Positions 15,427 through 21,529 of a stretch of DNA of 22,572 nt are shown piece by piece (the first letter of the stretch is position 1; each line of letters begins with the position of its first letter). The DNA comes from Microcoleus asticus IPMA8 (GTDB lineage: Bacteria; Cyanobacteriota; Cyanobacteriia; Cyanobacteriales; Microcoleaceae), in contig NZ_SRRZ01000030.1 in the NCBI RefSeq assembly GCF_013179805.1, positions 1 through 22,572 on the forward strand, in the 5' to 3' direction. Under the pieces are notes generated by a model that worked only from the letters and a program-made list of their open reading frames with translations, had not been told where the DNA came from and did no database searches. Both the position numbers and the translations under genes were made by a program.

Positions 15427-16047
15427 TTAAAATCCTCCAATTCGTCCGACTATTTCGATTTTACCTTGTCCAGATCCTCTGAGAATCACAGCTTCGCCGC
15501 TTTGCGGAACAATATCAGTAATCGCGGTAATATTTACTTGATGAGTTACCAGAATAATCGCGCCTTTAGTGTTGCGGTTGTCAAGAATCAACTTGCGGAG
15601 TATGGCTGTTTGTCTGGCTTCTTTGCTGCTGTCGCTAAAGAACGAGTTTAGTGCTGGTAACGGTTCGACTTTGCCTAAATTTGTCAGTTTTGCTGTTTCC
15701 AAACACCGACACCACTGACTCGATAAAACTCTGGCAACTTTGATGTTGCGATTGCGAAATTCGGCTCCAATTTGCTTGGCTTGGGTTCTTCCTTGTGCTG
15801 ATAAATTGCGCTGGGTGGAACAGTCGCCTAAGTTAAAGTTAGCAGGATCTCCCGTACCTGGGGCGATCGCGTGTCGCATTGCTACCACCAGCCCAGTCTC
15901 GCCCCGCTGCAACAATTGCCACCCTGCTTGAGTTTGCGCGTTGGTTGCTGCGTCAGAAGTTGCAGTTGCAGTAATTAAGCCGATCGACAATACTAAAGCT
16001 AGCAAACCGAAAAAGCCTTTCCAGTTGAGGTAAATCCGCGCCGCCAT
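15427..16047 (-). CDS. Exported histidine phosphatase family protein
   Basis: A 206-residue protein. A signal peptide or anchor at about 8-30 (WKGFFGLLALVLSIGLITA) is followed by a histidine phosphatase-like domain. The phosphohistidine motif is MRHA (Arg58-His59, RHA in place of RHG), then CSTQRNLSAQGRTQA, VLSSQWCRCLETA, and the second histidine His169 in LVTHQVN. It probably acts in the periplasm or outside the cytoplasm on an unknown phosphoester. It is shorter than acid phosphatases of branch 2. It starts at an ATG at 16047 and is divergent from the TPR protein gene, with a 55-bp gap that must hold both promoters. It is a separate family member from the membrane fusion at 268-2352. Confidence 0.88.
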   Translation of the reverse strand: MAARIYLNWKGFFGLLALVLSIGLITATATSDAATNAQTQAGWQLLQRGETGLVVAMRHAIAPGTGDPANFNLGDCSTQRNLSAQGRTQAKQIGAEFRNRNIKVARVLSSQWCRCLETAKLTNLGKVEPLPALNSFFSDSSKEARQTAILRKLILDNRNTKGAIILVTHQVNITAITDIVPQSGEAVILRGSGQGKIEIVGRIGGF

Positions 16048-16102
16048 TGTTCAAGAAGTTAGAAATTATCTTATCATATTAAGATACAACAAATATTGCT
16101 CT

Positions 16103-16570
16103 ATGGAACTCACCAATTTTATTGCTCTGTCTGTCATTGTTGCCCTCGTGCTGGGGATTGGGTTTGGAACAATGACTTGGGCTTACTTCGGCAAGGGCAG
16201 CATTTCTGTACTCTTTAAAGAACCCATTTTAACTTACTCAGAATTTCCAGATACCGACAGCGGCAGTAAAGCTTCGGTTTATTTTCAACAAGGAATTGAG
16301 GCTTATCAGTCGGGAAATTACCGCAAAGCCAAAGATAAATTTACCAGCGCTGTAGAACAAGTTTCAACTTTGGCAGAAGCTTACCACAATCGCGGCTTGG
16401 CTTTTGCGAATTTGCGATCTGATGACGAAGCTGTTGCAGATTTGCTCCGTGCCAGCGAATTATATCAACAGCAGGGGACTGGATTTGCGATCGACACGAT
16501 TAAACAAAATCTTGCCGCCTTGAAGCAGCGCAAATTAGAACGAGAAAAACAAAAAGCAGTAGCGACATAA
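16103..16570 (+). CDS. Membrane-anchored TPR protein
   Basis: A 155-residue protein. An N-terminal transmembrane segment (about 5-28, FIALSVIVALVLGIGFGTMT) is followed by a spacer and then two or so tetratricopeptide repeats at about 57-125. The repeats have typical positions in YFQQGIEAYQSGNYRKAKDKF and AYHNRGLAFANLRSDDEAVA. The tail is lysine-rich. It is a likely protein-protein scaffold at the cytoplasmic face or in the periplasm, depending on topology; partners are unknown. It starts at an ATG at 16103. A palindrome with T-run follows at 16626. Confidence 0.85.
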   Translation: MELTNFIALSVIVALVLGIGFGTMTWAYFGKGSISVLFKEPILTYSEFPDTDSGSKASVYFQQGIEAYQSGNYRKAKDKFTSAVEQVSTLAEAYHNRGLAFANLRSDDEAVADLLRASELYQQQGTGFAIDTIKQNLAALKQRKLEREKQKAVAT

Positions 16571-16625
16571 ATTATTTGTTTTAGCCAGTATAACTCAACC
16601 TAAACCTGGAGTTGTGAGCGGAAAA

Positions 16626-16661
16626 ACCCGGTTTTTTTAATGCCTTTCGGAGAAACCGGGT
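16626..16661. terminator. ACCCGGTTT/AAACCGGGT palindrome after the TPR gene
   Basis: A perfect 9-bp inverted repeat (16626-16634 and 16653-16661), 56 nt past the TPR stop. A run of T lies inside the loop rather than after the stem. AAACCCGGTTT-type palindromes are common interspersed elements in these cyanobacteria (family knowledge), so this may be both a repeat and a 3'-end hairpin for the convergent genes. Confidence 0.5.
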
Positions 16662-16718
16662 CTGTTTACACAAATTTTATTAAAGTTAAAAATCAAGATT
16701 TAACATTCTCCCGATGGA

Positions 16719-17045
16719 CTAAATTTTTCTAGCATCTTCTATTTGGTCGATTTGAGAAATCATCATTTCTCGGCTAGATGCCACAACTCGATAATTAGTA
16801 ATGGGATCGTAAGCTTCCCATTCTTGAGTTACTTCGCTGTCTTGCCACAAAAACCATTCCAGATAAATTTCGCCGTCATCAATGTCGCCGCACAATGGAA
16901 GCCAATCATCTCCTCCCAAGCTATCAAAATCTCCTCCTACTAAGTCAATCCAAGCTGCAAGGATACAAGATTCAATAGCATTATTGTTAACAGCAACGGT
17001 GTTATATTCAAGAGAAGTTTCGGGAAAACAAAGTGTGGATTTCAT
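16719..17045 (-). CDS. Hypothetical acidic protein
   Basis: A 108-residue, strongly acidic protein (for example GGDFDSLGGDDWLPLCGDIDDG at about 37-58) with many tryptophans (about five). No signal peptide or membrane segment is seen. I recognise no family. It starts at an ATG at 17045 with AGGT about 10 nt upstream. Composition and a clean frame make it more likely real than the overlapping plus-strand frame. It is convergent with the TPR gene. Confidence 0.55.
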   Translation of the reverse strand: MKSTLCFPETSLEYNTVAVNNNAIESCILAAWIDLVGGDFDSLGGDDWLPLCGDIDDGEIYLEWFLWQDSEVTQEWEAYDPITNYRVVASSREMMISQIDQIEDARKI

Positions 17046-17504
17046 AAGCTGTACCTGAATGTTATGTTATTAATTTATAAAAAATTCCTCAACGGTAGTG
17101 AAAGCAGAATGCCGCTATCTCAACCTCCACAGTTCCCACCTCGAAAAACCTTAACACCCAAAGCGCTCAAATGCCGATTCTGTAAGACTTGAGAGCGATT
17201 TGAGTGAATTCGCTGCAGAGGCTAAATTGAGCCACTTTGCCAACTGGCATAGAAGAAAGCCCGATCGACCAAATATTGGCGGCGAAGGATCTCGCGCCTT
17301 GAGGAGCGAAGACAGCGCGACTGCCAATTGTATACTGGGTAAGTTGGCGAGTTTCAGTACAGTTTTTGTGATAAAATTAGCAGCAACCGGACTTTCATAC
17401 CGACAGCCCGGTTTGGTCAAAAGCTTTCCAACGGTGGTGCGATCGCCAGTTTTGATTTATTGTTAATTTTGCCAAGTCCCGATCGACTGTTAGGGAAAAA
17501 AAAT
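17046..17504. other. 460-bp region without a convincing gene
   Basis: Two overlapping open frames of about 90 codons exist on opposite strands (17151-17420 minus; 17200-17466 plus). Neither shows family resemblance, a ribosome site or protein-like composition. The stretch contains GCGATCGC at 17440 and a C/G-rich partial palindrome around 17390-17412. It may be decayed coding DNA or a regulatory region for the small gene at 17505. Confidence 0.5.
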
Positions 17505-17786
17505 ATGCAAGCAACCAACCAAGAAAGAATTATCGATCTGACAATCCACTATACCAATGGCAAACAGCAACACTTCCAGTTCAGTGCGCCAGAGGGAACA
17601 GTAGGAGAGCAAGCAACTTTAGGCACTCGCCTGCACAAAATGTTGACGGCAGACCCGATAATTCTCGAATTGGCAGATAAACTGGTAGTTATCCCAGTTC
17701 ACAACATACAAAGTATTGAAATATCGCCGGTTCCTCCCAAATTGCCAGAGGGTGTCATTTCCCCAATGCGAGAAATCAAGAAATAG
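17505..17786 (+). CDS. Small conserved-looking hypothetical protein
   Basis: A 93-residue soluble protein. The N-terminal half looks like beta strands (RIIDLTIHYTNGKQQHFQF), followed by a helix (ATLGTRLHKML), then strands KLVVIPVHNIQSIEIS and a proline-rich tail. The frame is open back to a TTG at 17460; the ATG at 17505 is preferred because TAGGG lies 9-13 nt before it. No family is recognised. Confidence 0.65.
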   Translation: MQATNQERIIDLTIHYTNGKQQHFQFSAPEGTVGEQATLGTRLHKMLTADPIILELADKLVVIPVHNIQSIEISPVPPKLPEGVISPMREIKK

Positions 17787-18003
17787 CTAAGCTGTTCTGC
17801 ATCTAAATTTAACTGAAAAGGCGGGGAGAATGCCCACCTCATGCAAGCTTTTAATAAACAGAAATGTACAAATTAAAGGCTCGACAACTTATTACAGCTA
17901 ACAGATTTAAATCACCCAAAAAGTTGTCGCTCGCAGTGATGATATATCTCGCGTGAGTGAGGGGAATAATTGCAGGTTTCGCAGACTTTAACTTACCGAA
18001 AAA
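17787..18003. other. Gap upstream of the PHP gene
   Basis: About 217 bp without a gene. It contains a weak GC palindrome near 17820-17840 (GGCGGGGAGAATGCCCACC) and AT-rich sequence before the PHP start. No certain promoter can be assigned. Confidence 0.4.
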
Positions 18004-18831
18004 ATGCTAGAGCTCCACTGTCACACTACTTATTCCGACGGCACTCTCACCCCTGCCGAACTCGTAGCCGCCGCCGCGTCTTCGGGGGTTCGCGCTTTGG
18101 CCGTCACCGATCACGATACGATGTCGGGTTGGGATGAAGCCTTCGCCGCCGCTGCTTTGTGCGGTATCGAAATAGTCCCCGGACTCGAACTCAGCACCGT
18201 TCACAACGGCCGCTCGCTGCACATTTTAGGTTTTTATCCCGATGCAAATAAGTTGCGAGTTCCTTTGAACGAGCGCCTGGAAGGACGGTTTCGCCGATCG
18301 CAGGAAATGGTCGAAAAATTAGCAGCAATGGGATACGCGATCGAACTGCCAAAAACATCTCCAGGTATGGCACCGGGACGGCCTCACATTGCCTCTGCGC
18401 TGGTAAAAGCCGGTCACGCCAAATCATCGCGGGAAGCATTCGATCGCTGGCTGGGAGATGACGGCCCGGCCTACGTGCATTACGAGAAATTCTCGATCGC
18501 CGAAGGCATTGATTTATTGCGAAGTTGTGGCGCAGTACCAGTTTGGGCTCACCCTTATTTATTTCGCGGCGGCGCAGTTGAGGAAGTCTTAAAAGAATTA
18601 GTAGATGCGGGTTTAATGGGAGTTGAAGTATACCATCCCAGCCACAGTTCCAGCCAAATCCAAAAGTTGAAAGAGTTGTGCCTTCATTACGGTTTGCTGG
18701 CAACTGGTGGCAGCGATTATCACGGCCCAGATCCTGAAAGGAAAGCAGCAGATAGCACTCAATTGAATATGCTACATTTGCCGTTAGAATTACTGGAACC
18801 GATTAAAGTTGCTGCGGCGACTTTGAAATAG
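18004..18831 (+). CDS. PHP-domain phosphoesterase (RNase AM / YciV-like)
   Basis: A 275-residue PHP-family metallo-phosphoesterase. The metal-binding set is complete: HCHTTYSDG (His5, His7, Asp12), TDHDT (Asp36, His37, Asp38), Glu62, His74, GRPHIA (Arg126, His128), WAHPYL (His183) and GGSDYHG (Asp238, His240). Size and motif order match the bacterial YciV/TrpH group, whose members act as 3',5'-nucleotide bisphosphate phosphatase or 5'-3' exoribonuclease (RNase AM). That specific activity is inferred from family likeness. It is cytosolic and monocistronic. The ATG at 18004 opens MLELHCHT, leaving no room for a signal peptide. Confidence 0.92.
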   Translation: MLELHCHTTYSDGTLTPAELVAAAASSGVRALAVTDHDTMSGWDEAFAAAALCGIEIVPGLELSTVHNGRSLHILGFYPDANKLRVPLNERLEGRFRRSQEMVEKLAAMGYAIELPKTSPGMAPGRPHIASALVKAGHAKSSREAFDRWLGDDGPAYVHYEKFSIAEGIDLLRSCGAVPVWAHPYLFRGGAVEEVLKELVDAGLMGVEVYHPSHSSSQIQKLKELCLHYGLLATGGSDYHGPDPERKAADSTQLNMLHLPLELLEPIKVAAATLK

Positions 18832-18866
18832 TTGTTTAGGACACATTTTGCCGACGTATACAGTTG

Positions 18867-18894
18867 TCAAAAAAAGGAATCTTTGGCTTTTTGA
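18867..18894 (+). terminator. Weak terminator candidate after the PHP gene
   Basis: TCAAAAA at 18867-18873 can pair with TTTTTGA near 18888-18894 across a G/T-rich loop, about 36 nt past the PHP stop. The stem is A/T-rich and the T-run is inside it, so this is only suggestive. Confidence 0.3.
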
Positions 18895-19031
18895 GTGAGA
18901 GATTTGCCCGAAGTAAGTCATCAGGAGAAGACCGAGGTCAAGCAGAATATAAATTAATATGAAGTTAAAGGCAATTGCAGGCGAGTTGATTTTACAATGT
19001 TACTAAAGCAACTTGCCAAACGGAGCTTATT

Positions 19032-19241
19032 ATGAGTGCAGAAGACAGAGCAAAGGCGATCGGCAAAAATTTAGAAGGCAAAGCTCAGGAAATTTTCGGC
19101 AACATCACGGGCAACAAAAAAGACCAGGTTGAAGGCAAAGCCAAACAAGCGGAAGCCTCCGCCCGCCACGCAGCAGAAGATGCTAAAGATGCTGTGAAAA
19201 ATCTGACAGATAAAGCCAAAAGGTCGATCGACAAATTGTAG
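19032..19241 (+). CDS. CsbD family stress protein
   Basis: A 69-residue hydrophilic, helical protein rich in Lys, Ala and Glu. It fits the CsbD fold family: MSAEDRAKAIGKNLEGKAQE followed by FGNITGNKKDQVEGKAKQAE, the repeated GK(A/L) phrase being the signature. CsbD-like proteins are general-stress or desiccation proteins in other bacteria; the molecular function is not known. A good GGAG ribosome site lies at 19022. It is monocistronic, with a palindrome cluster downstream. Confidence 0.93.
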   Translation: MSAEDRAKAIGKNLEGKAQEIFGNITGNKKDQVEGKAKQAEASARHAAEDAKDAVKNLTDKAKRSIDKL

Positions 19242-19251
19242 AAACCGCGCT

Positions 19252-19320
19252 ATACCAAATCCTGGCTAATAGAATTCGCTTCATATCAAATCCTTTGGTA
19301 TCAATAGGGTTTGATATGAT
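19252..19320. repeat. Palindrome cluster after the CsbD gene
   Basis: TCATATCAAA (19281-19290) pairs exactly with TTTGATATGA (19310-19319). Competing with it, ATACCAAA (19252-19259) pairs with TTTGGTAT (19294-19301). The two pairings overlap, so two alternative folds are possible. It resembles interspersed TATACCAAAT-type elements of cyanobacteria. Confidence 0.6.
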
Positions 19321-19427
19321 TTATTTTTGAAATGTGCATAAAACGGGGTGACTCCTGCGATATCCCTTCAAAAGCGCAGTGGAGAAGTCCCTATGATGAT
19401 TGATTTTACACCGGATTAATTTCTTAG

Positions 19428-19445
19428 TAAGGACTTCAGTCCTTA
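19428..19445. repeat. Perfect palindrome TAAGGACT/AGTCCTTA
   Basis: An 8-bp perfect inverted repeat with a 2-nt spacer, about 90 nt upstream of the sigma-factor start. It is common as an interspersed palindrome in such genomes, so an operator role for the sigma gene is only a possibility. Confidence 0.55.
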
Positions 19446-19536
19446 TCGCATTGCCTTTACGAAAAATTTTTGCTCAATTCTGCATAAAGCCGCCAAAACC
19501 TGCGATATCAGAGTATCAACACGCAAAAACTGGACT

Positions 19537-20493
19537 ATGACGAGACATGATACCCCCGTCGAACCCTTAGCAGGTTTAGTTCCTGTAGCGGCAAGTTTCA
19601 ACTTGTTGGTTCCACCCACGGGTTGGGAAGCCAAACCGATTTCCTTGACTTTGTTACTGTTGGCAGGTTACAGCGCTATTTTCCCTGGGATAATCGAATT
19701 ATCTCGATGTCATCCGAACCGGCCTGTGAACACCGACGAACAGTTACGCCAACTTCTACAACTCTTGAAAGACTCGCCAGAGGGGAGTAAGGAACAAGAA
19801 AGACTCAAAAATAAATTGTGCCAACTCATTCCCGATTTGCCCGGAATTCGCAAGCATCCTTATCCTAATATTGATTTAGAGGAAATGATGCAGGAAGCTT
19901 ATTGCGGTTTTATCAAAACGCTTTCGGCATTTTTGCGGGGAATTGACCTCGAAAATCTCGCTGCTGATGTGTTGCGAACCCGAGTAGTTCAGCGGTTCAA
20001 TAAAACTCTCAATAACAAAGTCTATGACCAATATCGCCGGATGCAGCAACAGATTTTTACTGTTAGTTTTGATGCTCCGATTACGAGCAACCCAGGTGAA
20101 AAATTTGAGGCTCAAGAACCAATAGACCATACCACGAAAAATGGGATCGATCAACTCATCGAGAGAGAACAAGCTCAAAATAAGCAGCGCATCGGTCGCA
20201 AACTATGGCAGTGTATTGAAGACGATCCGACGGGAGAACTGCAAAACAGTTATCCCAATGAAAAAATAGATAAGAAGAAGCCAAATAATCCCGAAAATCG
20301 CCGCCCTCGACCGGATGCCAATTCTCACGTACTCGCACTGCGATTGCTGTTGCAAGACCCTCCAGATAAATTGTCTGAAATTGCCAGAGAGTTAAACATT
20401 GACTATCAAACTCTCAACTCTCACTGGACAAGAACAGGTTTGGCTCTCGTCAAAGAGATTGGACTTAAGTTTGGATATCAACCCGAGGAATAA
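19537..20493 (+). CDS. Sigma-70-like (ECF-type) RNA polymerase sigma factor
   Basis: A 318-residue protein read as a divergent sigma factor. A helical region (about 100-180; DLEEMMQEAYCGFIKTL, NNKVYDQYRRMQQQIF) fits sigma region 2. After a linker rich in charged residues (about 180-265), a C-terminal helix-turn-helix (about 278-305, KLSEIARELNIDYQTLNSHW) fits region 4. No region 1 or 3 is apparent. The gene overlaps the DUF1822 gene by one base, and a TPR protein follows, an arrangement I know from other cyanobacteria. The annotated ATG at 19537 gives about 63 residues of odd, proline- and leucine-rich sequence before the helical part (NTDEQLRQLLQLL). An in-frame GTG at 19726 is an alternative start, though without a Shine-Dalgarno. 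Target promoters are unknown. Confidence 0.75.
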   Translation: MTRHDTPVEPLAGLVPVAASFNLLVPPTGWEAKPISLTLLLLAGYSAIFPGIIELSRCHPNRPVNTDEQLRQLLQLLKDSPEGSKEQERLKNKLCQLIPDLPGIRKHPYPNIDLEEMMQEAYCGFIKTLSAFLRGIDLENLAADVLRTRVVQRFNKTLNNKVYDQYRRMQQQIFTVSFDAPITSNPGEKFEAQEPIDHTTKNGIDQLIEREQAQNKQRIGRKLWQCIEDDPTGELQNSYPNEKIDKKKPNNPENRRPRPDANSHVLALRLLLQDPPDKLSEIARELNIDYQTLNSHWTRTGLALVKEIGLKFGYQPEE

Positions 20494-21356
20494 TGGTGAA
20501 TAGCATGGATACTTATTTGTTAGAAATTCCTCTGGAACAAACTGCCCGCAATTTGGCTCTGCAATTTGCTTCAGAGCAAGCTAATCCGCAAAAAGGCAAG
20601 CGGGTTTATTTCAATACCCTGGCGGTTTGGGCGGTTAACTATTTCTTGGAATGGATGGAAATGGAAACCGATATTGATGGCGGTGATAGTTGGAATTCAG
20701 CAATGCGGGCGGTTTTGGATGTCGGCGATTTGGTTTTGCCGGGAATTGGCAAGATAGAATGCTGTCCGGTTCAGCTTGGAGAATCGGCGATTTCTCTGCC
20801 GGAAGTGTGGGAAAGCCGCATTGCATATATCGTCATTCAGTTTGCCGAACCTTTTGATCAAGTGAAACTTTTGGGGTTTATTCCGGCTGTGGAAATGCAG
20901 GATGAAACTGAAGAGATTTCTCTAGCTAATCTCAAACCAGTTGAGGAATTGTTAGATTATTTGGATCGAATTGAGTTGGCAATTCCGCTGTTGCAAGGTG
21001 AAATTGAAGAGTTGCTATCTGATTTTGGAGAAGATGACCCCGTACAAGCACAAGTTCGGGAGAATTTGCAAAACAAATCTATTTCTGAAATTGTGGCAAT
21101 TTTGAATAAAGTTTTGCACAGTAGTGAGAAATCTGACTGGGGATATGAAGGGGGGAAGGCTTTAGCGGGAAGTGGTTCTAGCAGTGGAGGTTTGGGAAAT
21201 AGAAATATATCTTTCTCTCGCGATAAATCTTCACCTGTTGAGAAAGCTTCAGATATTGAGGAGGATGTGAAGGCGGAACTGAATCTGATTGCTGAAGATT
21301 TGTTGGAGAAGTTGGCTGAGATTTGGGGAGATGGTGATGATTTTGCCTTGTCATAA
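20493..21356 (+). CDS. DUF1822 family protein
   Basis: A 287-residue protein. The first about 150 residues match DUF1822: KRVYFNTLAVWAVNYFL, a TDIDGGDSWN segment, DVGDLVLPGIGKIECCPV, then RIAYIVIQF and KLLGFIPAV. A second helical section (about 160-215) and a Gly/Ser-rich linker (about 226-237) lead to an acidic C-terminal helix (DVKAELNLIAEDLLEKLAEI). There is no signal peptide. The function of DUF1822 is unknown; it recurs beside sigma factors and TPR-CHAT proteins in cyanobacteria. The start ATG overlaps the sigma stop (TAATG) with GAGGAA immediately upstream, so translation is coupled. Acidic, linker-rich regulators of sigma factors are a plausible parallel (inference). Confidence 0.85.
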   Translation: MVNSMDTYLLEIPLEQTARNLALQFASEQANPQKGKRVYFNTLAVWAVNYFLEWMEMETDIDGGDSWNSAMRAVLDVGDLVLPGIGKIECCPVQLGESAISLPEVWESRIAYIVIQFAEPFDQVKLLGFIPAVEMQDETEEISLANLKPVEELLDYLDRIELAIPLLQGEIEELLSDFGEDDPVQAQVRENLQNKSISEIVAILNKVLHSSEKSDWGYEGGKALAGSGSSSGGLGNRNISFSRDKSSPVEKASDIEEDVKAELNLIAEDLLEKLAEIWGDGDDFALS

Positions 21357-21369
21357 ATCTACAATATCT

Positions 21370-21484
21370 CAGAAATCTGGATAAATTTCCATGACTTGTA
21401 GATACTGTCTTGACCTGTCAAGGGGTATCTACAACATTCCCAAGACAAATATCTAGAATTTTTCAGGAATCTGCATAATTCTCC
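21370..21484. promoter_or_regulatory. Two-tier hairpin between flanking direct repeats, before the TPR gene
   Basis: TTGTAGATAC (21396-21405) and GTATCTACAA (21425-21434) form a perfect 10-bp stem. Inside it CTTGAC (21409-21414) and GTCAAG (21417-21422) form a 6-bp stem with a 2-nt loop, the two stems being separated by a 3/2 internal loop. Two 21-nt copies, 21370-21390 and 21464-21484, flank the hairpin with 17 of 21 identities (CAGAAATCTG/CAGGAATCTG then ATAA). It may be an operator, an attenuator or a small mobile-repeat relic. A TATATATAC tract (21503-21510) nearer the TPR start is a -10 candidate. Confidence 0.6.
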
Positions 21485-21529
21485 CCCACATTCCCGATCG
21501 ATATATATACAGAATAAAAGGAAACTTTA

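Noticed and set aside
17151..17466. Two overlapping 88-90 codon frames on opposite strands
   Set aside because: No ribosome site, family or conserved-looking motif; reported as a gap region instead.
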